Positions 50,600 to 62,178 are shown, numbered from the stretch's first letter. The stretch: DNA of 64,000 bases from Campylorhamphus procurvoides (GCA_013396655.1 WBMV01004464.1:186001-250000); one strand, 5' to 3'. A program made the numbers and translations. Notes: a model not told the origin generated them from the sequence alone.

Positions 50600-50830
50600 A
50601 CCATCTCTCAATTTAGCAGTACTTTCATTAATAAGAAAATGCTTGCACTGATGACATAGTTCAATAACCCAGTTATAAATCCCATAAATCTGTTGCAACG
50701 TTTACAAATGAGCAACATGATTTACGAGCTGGGCCACTAACTTCTACACCTGACATAAAACTTTGTAGGCAATCAGCCACATGTTTCATTTTAGTTTTAT
50801 ACTTGACGTATAAATCAGGCAGTGAAAGGG
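50600..50830. promoter_or_regulatory. Candidate conserved regulatory element with inverted repeat
   Basis: TTTATAC (50796-50802) and GTATAAA (50808-50814) are perfect 7-base inverted arms around TTGAC. Upstream are GTTATAAATCCCATAAATCT and GCAACGTTTACAAATGAGCA, giving several TTTAT/ATAAA motifs of the kind bound by posterior HOX/CDX proteins, and two CpGs. There is no repeat signature. The function is inferred from pattern only. Confidence 0.25.
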
Positions 50831-52928
50831 ACTCTCTCTCCACCCCCATTCCTCCCCTTTAAACAGGCAGAGCAAATATTTTACAAGCAACATGTAAGTC
50901 ACTGTAGCAAGGACACAATATGAGGTATGGAAAATATTATGCTGTTATTTCATTAGTTTCATGTGAACCAATATGAGGTACAGCGACCTGCCCTGCAGAG
51001 CAGGCAGGAGAGCAGGCAGTTAAAGGGGGAATATCCATGCAGGTCACCACAGAAAAACACATTTTCCTGCACTACATCCCTTGTTTATTTCCAGGTCTTG
51101 CAAACCTGTAAAGGTCTCCCTCTTCCCCTCCTGAGCTGAGCAGTGTTTGGCCCTGCTTTTGAGGTCAAGGTGTCCAACACAAGCCTGGAAAGGTGATGTG
51201 GTCATCAACAGAATGGAGCAGAAAACAAACCTTGACAGTCACTAACCAGACTTTTGAGGGTTGTTTTCCATAGGTGTTAATAAAATAACTCTCTGCCCAG
51301 TTTGTATTTCAGGATCCCTTTCCTCTTCAGACATTACAGCAAATGTGCCCAATAGCTCAGAGCTTCAAACTGACCCCCAGCTCAATGCCGAACAATGATC
51401 TTTTTTAAAAAAAATTACATTGGGATCATATTTCAGTCATTTCAGGGGATTCTAGGAAGACTGGCAAATTTCTCCTGATTTTAAGTGTGATCCAGCTCCA
51501 AAGTGTGTCAAAACCAGAAAGATCCCTTCATTCATCTAAATCTCAAGATGAGTTAGATCTTTGTGCAAAGTGCTGTATGAAATCGGGTAGTGAGATATTT
51601 GCCTTAGAAACCCAAGGAAATGCTGCTCCAATTGTTTAGATGCAAATTCAAATACATGATTTTTAGCAAGTGTAAAATCAGACTCACAAATATGAGAAAT
51701 ATGCTAAAGGGAGGATGTACAGGAGTGAGATGAAGTGTGAGATAACTCATAACATCCTAAAGAAAAGGTTATTTTAAACAAGTGGTATAAATCTGTACTA
51801 CTTCCACCCAATTGCACGAGTTAGTTTATCTCAGCTGGATAAAGTCCTGTGGAAGGTTTTATATGATCTCCTTCAGGGATGTGAATTTTTCCATAACAGA
51901 GGTGTTGGCCATTTCTGGAAAGCTCTTGCTGTGAGTCAGGCATGTACTACTTTTCCATTTTCTCAGAAGAACTCTTTAAATACCCTTGAGGCAATGGAAA
52001 GCCATCTGGAGGCAGAGGTTAAAGGATGGGTTATGACTGACTTGTTCAGTGGTGCAGAGCCCTGAAGATGGGGTGGGAAATGGACGATCCAAGGTAACAG
52101 CAAGATTCTTTTCAGAATTATTCCACTATTTCTTTACTTTTAGTCTTCAGTGATTTTATGTGATGCAGTTGACAAATAAAGGCCTCTTGGAAACTCTGGT
52201 TAGGCTCTGATCAGCCATCCAAGTTACACCACCATCTAATGTCGAGTGCACATGAGGCATCTGCATAACCTCAATTGACAACTACATCTTCAACAACATC
52301 AATATCTGCAGTCCCATTCAGACTGTTAATGTCTTGTCTACTCTAAGAAATAATGTGTGCTCCAGCTTAATCAGACACCATCTGATTTCTCTAGTGGGTA
52401 TTCCAAGGAGGAAACAGATGATTTGTTTATAAAGATGAGCTTCTTGGACCATAACTGTGATCTCATTATTTATTTAAAAAGAAGCTGAAAAAAATAATGG
52501 AGAAAGCCAAACTTACACCAGCTGAGAATTCCCTCTGTACATTTTTCAGCTGCTCATGACTTTACATCTTCCTCCTCACTAATAGGTGACGGAGTTGATT
52601 TCCCCATACACAGAAGGAGCACTGGATACTGGAAAGTCTACACCTCTAAATGTTTGTCTCAATTAAAGAGGGTGAACAAGTGCTGAAAGAAAGATAATTA
52701 AGATGTTCTCTGCATGCAAATTGACATTTAGCTGGGGATGATGAGACTGAAGCAAACACAGCAACGAAATAAATCCAGGTCACTGTAAGACAGAGCTGCC
52801 AGGGCAGTGTCTGGGTGTTAGGCCATGTCTGGATCTGATAGCAGAGGAATCCAGTACCCCCCAGTATCTGAAGCCCTTGCCATGGCAAGGAATGCATGAG
52901 GAAAAATGCTTCCACAGGAGCCCCTAGC

Positions 52929-54012
52929 CCAGGATGAGGGGAGAGCAGTGGGTGTGTTTACCCCAATGAATAAAGCTTTTGTCACTGTCTCCCATAATAT
53001 CATCAAAGATAAGATGACAAAGTACTGTGTTGGATAAGTGGACAGGAAAATAGATTAAAAACTGGTTGAAGCACTCGACCAAAAGGGTTGTGATCAGTGA
53101 CACAGAGTCACACTGGAGGAAAGTCACTAGGGGTGTGCCCCAGGGCTGAATTCCTGAGGCCAACACTGTCCTATACATTCAGTAGTGACCTGGATGATGG
53201 GACAGAGTGCACCTTCAGCAAGTTCACAGGGGAAACAAAAGTGTGAGAAGCAGCTGGTACACCAGATGGTCATGTTGACATTCAGAGGGATCTCAGTAAG
53301 CTGAAGAATTAGGCAGAGTGGAATCTCCTGAAGTTTAATACTGGGAAATGAAACATCCTTCCTAGAGAGGAATGACCCCATGCACCAGCACACTCTGGGG
53401 GATGACTGGCTGTAAAACAGTTTTGCTGAGGAGGACCTGGAGGTTCTGGTGGACAGCAAGTTGACCATGAGCCAGCAATGTGCCCTGGCAGAAAGAAGGT
53501 CAGCAGGGGCTGCATTAGGCAAAGCACAGACCCACAGGTCAAGAGGAGGTGACATTTCCTCTCCACTCAGCACTGGCGAGGCCACCCTGGAGCCCTGTGC
53601 CCAGTTCTGGGCATCCCAGTGCAATAGTGACACAGATGTACTGGAGCAAGTCCAGCACAGGGTCACAAAGATGATTACTGGACTGGAGCATCTCTAATAT
53701 CAGGAGACACCAAGAGAGCTGGGACTGTTCAGCCTGGAGAGCAGAAAGCTTGAGTGGATGTTATCAATGTCTATAAATACCTGACAGAAGAAAATGAAGA
53801 TGAGGGAGTCAGACTTTTCACTGACAGGAGGGACTGGACACAAATTAAAACACATTGCAGTGTTTACTGTGATGAAGGTCAAACACTGGACCAGACTGGA
53901 GTTATGAACAAGCCTTTCTAAATAACCCTGGTTGAGCAGTGTTGGACTAGATCTCAGGGTTGGACTAGATTTCAGAAGCTGCCTCCAACCTATGAGTCTA
54001 CAACTCTGTAAT
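52929..54012 (+). mobile_element. CR1 LINE, plus strand, with decayed reverse-transcriptase coding sequence
   Basis: This is the longest CR1 copy in the window. It starts inside ORF2 (GGGAGAGCAGTGGGTGTG) at the reverse-transcriptase region: KAFVTVSHNI (52972-53001; usual AFDTVSH) and GVPQG followed at once by a stop codon (53147-53149). The catalytic F/YADD box is changed to FTGET (53223-53237), with a stop two codons after. It continues through GACCTGGAGGTTCTGGTGGA, TTGACCATGAGCCAGCAATG, GAGGCCACCCTGGAGCCCTG and GGGACTGTTCAGCCTGGAGA to a 3' end at TGCCTCCAACCTATGAGTC. About 25 bases are missing near 53850, and the last segment 'GGTTGGACTAGAT' is duplicated. It is inactive. Confidence 0.95.
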
Positions 54013-55221
54013 AGCACACAGCACAGCAGCAGCATTCACCTTCTTTGAAGGCAAAGAATATCCAAAATATGGCATTGATCATTAGCTTATTACTGGTTCT
54101 CATTGCCATATTCAAGTATCTGTGTTTCTAGGCTGCTTTCAGTTGCAATTGGACACACTATAATACAATAATTATAATTGGAAGTGCAGCAGTGGTCAGA
54201 TCCAAGAAACATTTTGGCTGTAAACTCCCAAATTTTCAGGAAGTTCCAGTGTAGATCTGCACCTCACACCTGGTTCCTGTCTGTGTAATGGGCAGAACCA
54301 GCATTTCTTATCGGAGCAGCCACCTGCTATTTCAAGAAAACCCAAACCCCACAGCTTTGGAGACATTCTTGTTTAGATTCAGACTCAAGGATTTTTAGAC
54401 AAGGTCAAGACTGTCGCTGTAAAATATTATACCTGCTCCATTCTACCCTGCACCTCTAAATGCATTTTAAAAATGTAAGGTTTAAAATGTTTTGAGAATA
54501 TTTTAGTAGAAAAGGGGACATTGAACTAGATCAGAGCAAGACAAGAATAAATATGTTTTTAAACAGATTTGATTTCCATTTTTTGGCAAGTTTTTCAAAT
54601 AGCTTTTGGTGACGCACATTGCTAAAATGGAGCCAGAAATAAACTGTTTACAAGGAATTTTTTTTTCCAGTAAGTGAAAATCCAATTATTTTGATTTGAA
54701 GGTTTATTTCTTTTCTTTTTTTAATTAACATTTTTAAATATTTGGGGGGGTTGTTCTTTAAATTAAATAAGCAATCAGTCTGCAGAGGACTGCTCTCCCA
54801 AGGTGATGGCCCTTCTCCACCCGAAGAACTGGGCTCAAGAAGAGAAATTCTGAGTCTGAGATCTTCAATGACAATCATTACATTATACAAAGGTTTAACT
54901 TCACAAGCTGAGAATGCATTTGCTTGGCACCTTTTTTGATAAGCATGAGCTCCATTACAAGTAAATATGCATTATTACAATAATACAATTGCCCTGATAG
55001 AACACAAATTCAGACTGTAATTTTTTATCATTATGTTTTCTGCTGGGGACTTCTGGTGGCACTTATTTTTGTGCAGTTGCCTTTATTCCCACACCACCAC
55101 TGGAGTTCTTGTAAACCACAGCTAGGATGGATCAGTTCTGAATCAGGTCTTTTTAAAAGATACCCCTAAAAGAGAAATCCTCACTAGAAGAGCATTAGCC
55201 GTGGGCATTTTCTGCCTGCAC
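54013..55221. other. Non-coding spacer between two CR1 copies
   Basis: About 1.2 kb of AT-rich unique sequence without a recognised feature. It has T-runs near 54658-54667 and 54711-54722 and a GGGGGGG run near 54742. Confidence 0.5.
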
Positions 55222-56038
55222 TTGCAGTGGGTATTGCCTACCTGGACTTCAGTGAGGCTTTTGACACTGTCTCACATAAGATTCTCAAAGACAAGCTGGT
55301 GATGTACAGGCTGGATAAGCAGATGGTGAGGTGGGTGGAAACCTGGCTGAGCACCTGGGACCAGAGGTTGGTGATCAGTGACATGAAGTCAAGCTGGAGG
55401 CCAATAACTACTGATTGTTCCTCGGGGGTCAATACTGAATCCAGTCCTGTTTAACATCATCATTAACAATTGGGGTGATGGGACAGAGTATACCCTTAGC
55501 GCGTTTGCCAGCAACACCAAACTGGAAGGAGTGGCTGATGTGCCAGGTGTTGCATATCCATCCAGAGGGACCTCAGTGGGCTGGAGAAATGAGACAAGAA
55601 CCTCATGGAATTCAACAAGGAGAATTGCCAAGTCCTGCACCCAGGGATGACAACTGCAGGCACCAGTACCCGCTGTAGAACACCCAGTTGGAAGGCAGCT
55701 TGACCGAAAAGGACCTGTGGGTGCTGGTGATCACCAAGCTGAACGTGAGCCAGCAAGATGCTTTTGTGGCCAAGAAGGTCGATGGCATCCTGGGCTGCGT
55801 TAGACCAAGTGTTGCCAGCAGGTCAAAAGGGGTGATCCCGTTTATTCAGCACTGGTGAGGCCAGACCTGGAGTCTGGCTGTGTCCCACCCTTAGTGCAGA
55901 CAGTCAGACCTACTGTACTACAAGGGATGCTGCTGGACCATGTGCTCCTCATCTCTGACTGCTCCCCCTCAGTGCAATTTCATGCATTTTGTCCCATCTA
56001 GTTCCAACTCAAGCCACTCTATGATTCTAGGATTCTGT
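55222..56038 (+). mobile_element. CR1 LINE, plus strand, with decayed reverse-transcriptase coding sequence
   Basis: Begins at the classical ORF2 block: the plus-strand frame from 55227 reads AYLDFSEAFDTVSHKILKDK, then MVRWVETWLSTWDQRLVISD, where the first acidic catalytic residue of reverse transcriptase (D in YLDF) is kept. The second catalytic box is FASNT (55504-55518) instead of FADDT, so the enzyme would be dead. The rest follows CR1 order: CCAGAGGGACCTCAGTGGGC, GGACCTGTGGGTGCTGGTGA, GGCATCCTGGGCTGCGTTAG, CACTGGTGAGGCCAGACCTG, then a large internal deletion to the 3' end CTAGTTCCAACTCAAGCCAC and CTATGATTCTAGGATTCTG. It is the same orientation as the copy at 52929 but clearly a different subfamily member. 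Confidence 0.94.
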
Positions 56039-57361
56039 GTGCTGAGCCTGTTACCATTTCTTCTTCATAATTTGGTGGGTCTAAGCAAATTTTGGCACCT
56101 AACTTTGATAAAGAGACCCCTGTACTCTTTTCTGTATTTTGCAAAATACTGCTAGCCCATGTTGGAAGGATTAGAGAGCATCCTGTATGACCATGCACCT
56201 CTTGCTGTCTTTTTTACCTCTTTTCCTTGTGTCAGTTTGGCTCAGCAGGATTTTACTTCAAGAGAGACTTTCAGCAGTGCTGGTGGTGGAGATGACATAG
56301 AGAGGGTGCAGCGTCTCATCCTCTCTTCCAGGTCATATAGTGTGGGCTATGTCTCCAGTACAGGCTCTTTGTCCTCCTACAACCCTTGGCACCAGCACAA
56401 ATCAGGCAGCAGGCTGCTGTGTCTGTCATAGAGGTTGGTTTTCTTTAGTGTTGAAATTTCATGAAGCCTTAATATTTTTTTTCTCACAACTTTCCAGCCA
56501 AAACTTCACTGCCCTTGACCCTGAAAAAATGAATATATAAACAGAGGACTGAGAAGCGAATGCAGCTGAGCTGAACTAGATTCCTGGTTAGGGCTATAAT
56601 GGCTTAATGAGTAAAGCATGTACCCTCTGAGTCTATTGCTTTGGCTTAGTTGTGGTGATGGAGAAGAGATAAAGACCAGCTGAACATAGGAATTAGATAA
56701 GATCCACCTGTCACTGACTTTTGGTAACTTTTGTTACTACAAGGACTCTCAGGAAAGAAAACCTGTCATCTGACAAGATCTGTTATGAGAACCATTATCA
56801 CCATCTCCTTATTAACAATTTTACCACATTCAAAAAGAAAGTATTGGGTAAATACCAGAGAAATTGGATATGTTTGTAAAAACTATCTCCTCCATCAGAG
56901 TTTGACATCGTGAAAACACTGAGCTATGGTACAGCATGCAATAGGAAGTCAGGCATAAAACCAAATAGAAAACATCACAAGTTTGGTTCACAGCTCAGCA
57001 ACAGCTCCATACAACCTCATCTACCAAACAAATAAGTAATAAATAAAAGCATGGTGCCATTGTTTTCCTTTCCTGGCACTCAAGACTTGGCTCCAGATTT
57101 ACTGTGTATTTCATTGACTACTGAGAATGTGTCTGACAAACTTGGCTTGAGTTTTGGGCTTTTAGCTAAACAGCTGGTATCCTCTATAGAGTTATTTGCC
57201 CCTAGTCCTCCAGTTTAATATCCAGAGTCAGTGTAGCTCTACCTTCAACTGCTGGAAGTGTTGATGATTGCTTGCTGCTATTCCCTTCCTTTGCTTCTTT
57301 CAACTGTAGTATTCTCCTCTGAGAATTAATCCCATTAGCAGTGAAAGTAGTCTTGCAAAAA
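56039..57361. other. Non-coding sequence between CR1 copies
   Basis: No feature recognised; frames are short and without known domains. Confidence 0.5.
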
Positions 57362-57562
57362 TAGGAATTATATAAGTTAAGGAACAGACTGCCCAGAGAA
57401 GCTGTGGATGCTCCACCCCTGCTAGTGTCCAAGGCCAGGTTGGATGGGCCTTTGAGCAACCTGCTTTAGTGGGAGGTGTCCCTGTCCAGGGCAGGGGCTT
57501 GGAACTAAATGATCTTTAAGGTCCCTTCCAACCCAGACTATTCCATTATTCTATGATTCTAA
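57362..57562 (+). mobile_element. CR1 LINE 3' end, plus strand
   Basis: GGAACAGACTGCCCAGAGAA, GCTGTGGATGCTCCACCCCT, CCAAGGCCAGGTTGGATGGG, GTGGGAGGTGTCCCTGTCCA, GGTCCCTTCCAACCCAGACT and ATTATTCTATGATTCTAAG form an almost standard CR1 3' end with two terminal octamer-like repeats. It is the best-preserved short tail here. Confidence 0.95.
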
Positions 57563-57789
57563 GATAGGACATGTTTGGAGAGGGATAGGGATATACAGAA
57601 AAAAGAGCAGCAACGTGCTGGGGAAAAGGAGGAGACATTACATGCTTCAGGGATATTCAAGCTCAGCCCGTGAAGTCTAAATTTATGAATCCATTCTGAT
57701 TTTCTGAAATGACTGAACACATACTTTAATAATATGGATTCTTTCTTTCAAAGCCCAGCCAGCATAAATCAAAAATCTGCACTGTCTGC

Positions 57790-57985
57790 AGTATATATGC
57801 CACATTTTATTACCTTGGTTCGCGGCCGATACTTAATTTAATGCTCACCCTTTCATGTAATATATTCCAAGATATGCATCACTTCACGGTTCTGCACCAC
57901 GGTGCTCAAATTGCCTATGGTATTGATCTATACGATGATTAAACCGCAGCATTCTTTAAGAACCTGGGCTTTTAGAGCACTAGAT
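57790..57985. promoter_or_regulatory. Candidate conserved regulatory element, CpG-retaining and AT-rich
   Basis: Seven CpGs fall between about 57820 and 57947 (including TTCGCGGCCGATACTT at 57819-57834, TTCACGGT, TACGATGATTAAACCGC), although the surrounding sequence is AT-rich and otherwise nearly CpG-free. TAATTTAATG, ATATGCATCAC and GATGATTAAAC add homeodomain- and POU-type motifs. There is no repeat signature. CpG retention in methylated AT-rich vertebrate DNA suggests either purifying selection or hypomethylation; no alignment was available to test it. Confidence 0.33.
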
Positions 57986-59199
57986 GGTGCTAGAGAATGC
58001 TCTTAGCCAGCTCCGGGGCTGCATCCCCATAAATTCCCTCCATGTACAATTTACTTTTGTACAACGTAACAGCACAACCTGCAACAAGCATCTATATTCT
58101 CAGCAGTGTTTCAGATGAGCTGCTGACATTGCCCATCACTCTTCCTGGTGGGATTGAGAAGTTGTTTGTTGTTGCCAGAGGCAAGCTGTCAGACCCATGA
58201 GTCAGGCTCCCAGGTCATGAGACTGCCTTCAAAACCAGGGGATATATAAATTTTTTTAAGTGTACTTTTATTTGCACTCTGGTTCCTAAGCTTTAGGACT
58301 GTTATGATGCTATTTATGTGCTCCCTAGGGAAGCATGAAAGTGCTGGGCACTAAAAGCATCTGTGATCAGAGCCAGGCATGGGGCTGAGTGACAAGGTTC
58401 AAACCACAGTTCAATCCTGACCTGGGGGTGTGTGGAAGTTGGGTTTTGACCCATCCAAAATAAAGAAACCACCCTTGGAAACCACCAGATGAAAAAGACA
58501 ATTAGGGAATGGAGTAGAGAGTGGTACAGTTCTGTGTCTGCTAACAACTATAGTAATTTTTTGGCTGTAGCACATGCTGGGAGAGGAGGGTTTGAGGGAG
58601 ACTAGAGCAGCCTGCACCCAGCAAGAGGTCTTCTCATGTCATTGGGGGCAGAGGGCTGCATCTTTAGCTGGTCCCAGTAGGGCTGGGCCGGATATGTGTC
58701 CTGTGATTTCCAGAAAGGGAAAGGAAATGCGCTGCACTTCGTCTCAGAGATGACCCTGGGATTAATATCAATGGGTCATTTTGTCACCAGCAGCTATCCC
58801 ACATGAGGACAGGTTCTTGCAGAGGAACACAAGTGTTGGTCCCTCTTCTCCTGCCTGGTCCCCCAAGGATGTGGGGTGTCTAAGGGAGCCAAGGCACACA
58901 GATACTGGCAGGCTATTTTTCCCTCCCTGACAGCTCAGCTGTGAGCCTGCACACTGTAGGCTGCACAAGACTCAGGTGCTTATAGGGCAGCTATAAATAT
59001 TTTGCAGACAAGTGCCAAATCAACAATGCTTTCATGCCTTTGGCACGGTGAAAGATGCTCCCCAGCTGTGCCTGTCCAGGGTGCCGGCGGGACGACACAC
59101 AGGTGGCCAACAAACCACAGACAGCAAATGCTGCCGACAGCTGGAGCTGCCAGTGGATGCAGGGTGGCCTTGGGGTCAGCCCTGGGGGCACAGTTGGCA

Positions 59200-59235
59200 C
59201 CCCTCCTCCTTCTCCTTCTTCTCCTCCTCCTGCAG
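59200..59235 (+). repeat. Pyrimidine (CTC/CTT) tract ending in a splice-acceptor match
   Basis: Positions 59200-59231 are 32 consecutive pyrimidines built of CTC and CTT triplets, followed by GCAG (59232-59235). A donor match, CAAGTATGT, begins near 59357, giving a notional exon of about 120 bases. No recognisable peptide is encoded in it. I treat it as a microsatellite-like tract that happens to mimic a splice acceptor, with a small chance of a real exon. Confidence 0.75.
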
Positions 59236-60689
59236 GATAACAGCTTCCCCAGGCACCGACACTCCATGGGCTTGATCTAATCCTGCCCACACAGGATGGG
59301 CTGGAGCTTCCCCCATCCCACCAGGCTGCAGGATCTGCCCATCCAAACCACAACTCTCAAGTATGTGGGCAGGTGGGATCAGGGTGATGGGGCCAAGCAT
59401 ATGATGGGTGCATCTCCTCTGGCTGACTCTTCCTAGGCATGGTGTAACTACCACATATTCATACAACAGCCAGAAGCACAGATGGGCGGGGGTGCAGCCA
59501 CTGACCATGCCGTGCTTCATCCCACCAGGAGCTCCAACAAAGAGCAGCGCAGAATAAAACCCATGGCTTGTAAAACACAGAAATCCAGATGGGTATTACG
59601 GGCCCTGTACTTACGTGCCTCTGTTATCATGGACTGAAAGCAACCACTTCCTATGGCTTATTTAAGCTTGGTTTTGTTGGTGATGCGTGTCCCCATTCTG
59701 TCCCTGCTTGATGATGGCATTGAAACCAGATGGAAGCGCTTTGAAGAATTTAGATATGACATCATGGAATTACAACATCATCACTAAAACAATCAACAAG
59801 ATAACAGCTAAAGAATGGCATTTCCAGGGAACTGAATCTGTTTTCAGTGCCATTAAGACATTTAAGGGGCACAGTCAGATCACATTAGACTTGTAGCCTA
59901 AGACTTTTTTAAACATCAAGGGAAGCATTTTTCTTCTAGCTGAAATCAAATCAATTGTTTACATGTATTCCAAGGTATCCCTGAAGCATTCACAGATGGT
60001 GAAACTGCAAACCAAAAGGGAAACCCCACTGCTGGGCTGGCTCTCCCAGTTAAGTAAGGTGCCTAAGGTCTCTGCACTACCCAAGAAACTCACCATGGTG
60101 CCTCATCCCTGTGTCATGCTATATCACCCACAGCCTTCTGCCATCACACAGGGAGGGAAATTTGATTTTAATTGATAGTTAACCTACCAACGTTCCTCTG
60201 TGTGCATTTTATTTACATTAGCAGTCTGAAAGAGCAAAGTATTCCCCTTCACGTTTCACTCTGCTGGAGAAATGGGCTTGCTGTCATCACTTCTCACAAT
60301 CACAGCCTGAGACCCACTTTCCTAAATCTCTCCCTTCCACCGTTTGTCTTTACTACCTCATGGCTGTCAGTTTTTCTTCTAGCTGCTACTATGAAATGAA
60401 CACAGGGTCGTTTTGGTCAAAAATCACTCAAGAGTCAAGAAGTAGAGAAGGAGGAGCTCAATTATTGATCTCCAAAGGGAGAACTTGACTAGGGAAAGTA
60501 TCTTTGAGAGAGGGTTGCAATCCTCAGCCCCCAGACTGCAAATAACCATTAATATTACCCAATAACAAGTTCAAGGGAGTTTTAAGTGACCATTTATTCC
60601 AGCATCACCAAAGTTCTCAGATCCTCCTGCCACTAAGAAATCTCTCATGAAATTAATTGGTATGTGGAAAAGCCTTAGAGTGGCTCTCA

Positions 60690-60835
60690 GTTCTCTTACT
60701 GCAACATCTGTATTAAACAAAGATTGACAGTGCTCTACAACTCCTTTATCCAACAGAATTTTCCTCAGGCAAGTTATTTCTTTCATGCTGCCTCAGTTTC
60801 CCCACCTGTGAAATGGATATAGTGTGAGCTACTGG
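60690..60835 (+). mobile_element. MIR/CORE-SINE-like ancient repeat
   Basis: GGCAAGTTATTTCTTTCATG and CTGCCTCAGTTTCCCCACCT followed by GTGAAATGGATATAGTG match the conserved MIR segment (gggcaagttacttaacctctctgtgcctcagtttccccatctgtaaaatggg) in order and spacing. The left part (60690-60760) is too diverged to delimit. It lies in the opposite orientation to the MIR-like copy at 10395. Confidence 0.55.
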
Positions 60836-61839
60836 TCTGACAGTGGAAGATGTATCCAAGGAGGAACCAAGTTTCTGTGAGCTGGTAGATTTCTTTCCCT
60901 CAATTGAATGGGTACTCAAATATGAGATAATCAGGTAAGAAACATTCCCAAGAACCTGAGAGAAGTAAATAGCCCATATTACTACAGAGAGAGCCCTCAT
61001 TGGACAACCTCACGAAAAACCAGCAGGTCATGTTAGGACTCTTTCTGTTCAAGTGACAGATGCTTTAATAGAAAATCAGATCAAGATATTTATTTTCCCC
61101 AAAGAAATAAACCTTGTGCAGAAAAGCCCACTGTATTTTAATATCATTGCAACTTCCACTTCAGCCAGAAAATCTAAACATTTCTGTCCAGGACTTTGGC
61201 TTCCCAGAACAAGGGTTTTTTTTTTCCTAATGGCCAGTGAAAAATTCAGACAAATGTGTCAATATTGCAGGGATTTCAGGATGAAATAAGAAGTCCTCCA
61301 AGACAAGAGAGAGAAGGCATCTTCCTTTACCCTGTTCAAGCTTCTTGGCATCCTACTGGGTAATTTACACCAATTTTGGTGGTGCAGGAAGAATCCTAGG
61401 AAGATTTGAAGACGGAAGGGGGCTGAATTCTCACTTTTGCATGAAGCCCTAGGTAAGAACAGCCCATCCGATGTGGGGTTGGTTCACTACCCAGTTAGAT
61501 ACAATCAACAGCGCTCTGCCGCCTAACTGGGAGCCAGCAGGCACTGGTGGTGGTCCAAGCTGTCATACACCTGGGTGCTGCTGGGTGCTGTCCCCCACCT
61601 AACCTGGGATGCTGGCAGTGCCGTCTGGAGGCGGCTCTGTGCCCTGTTTGGGGAGCCCTCCTGCTGCCACCCCAGCCAGCAGCCCTACCCTGGGTCTGCA
61701 CGTCAGGGCGGCCAGCCCGGAGCCAGGCTGTCCCCTCGCTCCCCTCCCACCTCCCCCTCGCTGCCCGCCAGGACTTTGTGTCCTAAAAGCTCATTCTTTC
61801 CATCAGCGTAAAAAATAAACCAGCATGTGCTCCTCTCCA
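60836..61839. other. Non-coding sequence, GC-rising toward the right
   Basis: No gene was recognised. From about 61500 the sequence becomes GC-rich, with CpGs more frequent than elsewhere. The overlapping plus-strand frames at 61547-61818 (80 codons or fewer) are proline/alanine/leucine-rich products of that composition. Confidence 0.5.
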
Positions 61840-62140
61840 ACGCCGCCCGTCTCCACCACGGCCCCGGGTGGGTTGTTGTCGTCCGGCTCCGTCTCTCCTT
61901 AAATAACAGAATTGCAGCGGGTCTAATCCTGCAAAGTGCTGAGTAACAGCTCGTTCCCAATAAATTAAGCAGGTTCTCAGCGCCGCAGCCTGATATTTGT
62001 CTCCATGTCCTCCCGGATTATCAGTCTCTCCTCCTTGCTCTCTCCCCGGCCCCTCGGGGAGCAATTATCTGTGAATGAGAACAGAATAACTCTTTTTGCA
62101 GAAGGTTTCCACACTCGCGCGCAAGGAGCGCTCTGAATGG
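61840..62140. promoter_or_regulatory. Compact CpG-dense patch, possible CpG island core or regulatory element
   Basis: I count 19 CpGs in about 300 bases, for example CGCCGCCCGT (61841-61850), CGTCCGGCTCCG (61880-61891), CGCCGC (61981-61986) and CTCGCGCGC (62114-62122). Most of the window has one or two per several hundred bases. Embedded between the CpGs are non-GC motifs: TCTAATCCT (OTX/PITX-like TAATCC), TGCTGAGTAA (MAF-like half site), CAATAAATTAAGC and GCAATTATCTG. This mixture is typical of an orphan CpG island or a developmental enhancer. No TATA box or downstream exon was identified, so direction is unknown. Confidence 0.4.
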
Positions 62141-62178
62141 ATTTATCATGCTTGCTAAAGAGGGAGGTGGTAAAAAAT

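Larger units (their letters stand above)
48808..52928. other. Non-coding sequence with a palindrome-bearing candidate element
   Basis: No gene was recognised. A small tandem duplication (49722-49755) and an AT-rich stretch with a perfect inverted repeat (50600-50830) are listed separately. Confidence 0.55.
57563..60689. other. Non-coding sequence, no gene recognised
   Basis: Two sub-features are listed separately: a CpG-containing AT-rich stretch at 57790-57985, and a 32-base pyrimidine tract with a splice-acceptor match near 59235. The leucine-rich plus-strand and arginine-rich minus-strand frames around 59000-59350 are artefacts of that tract. Confidence 0.55.

Noticed and set aside
53127..53666. 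179-codon minus-strand frame
   Set aside because: It is antisense to the CR1 reverse-transcriptase region at 52929-54012, so not an independent gene.
58980..59353. Arginine-run and leucine-run peptides around 59.2 kb, suggestive of a nuclear signal or signal peptide
   Set aside because: They are the two translations of a CTC/CTT pyrimidine tract, not evidence of a protein.
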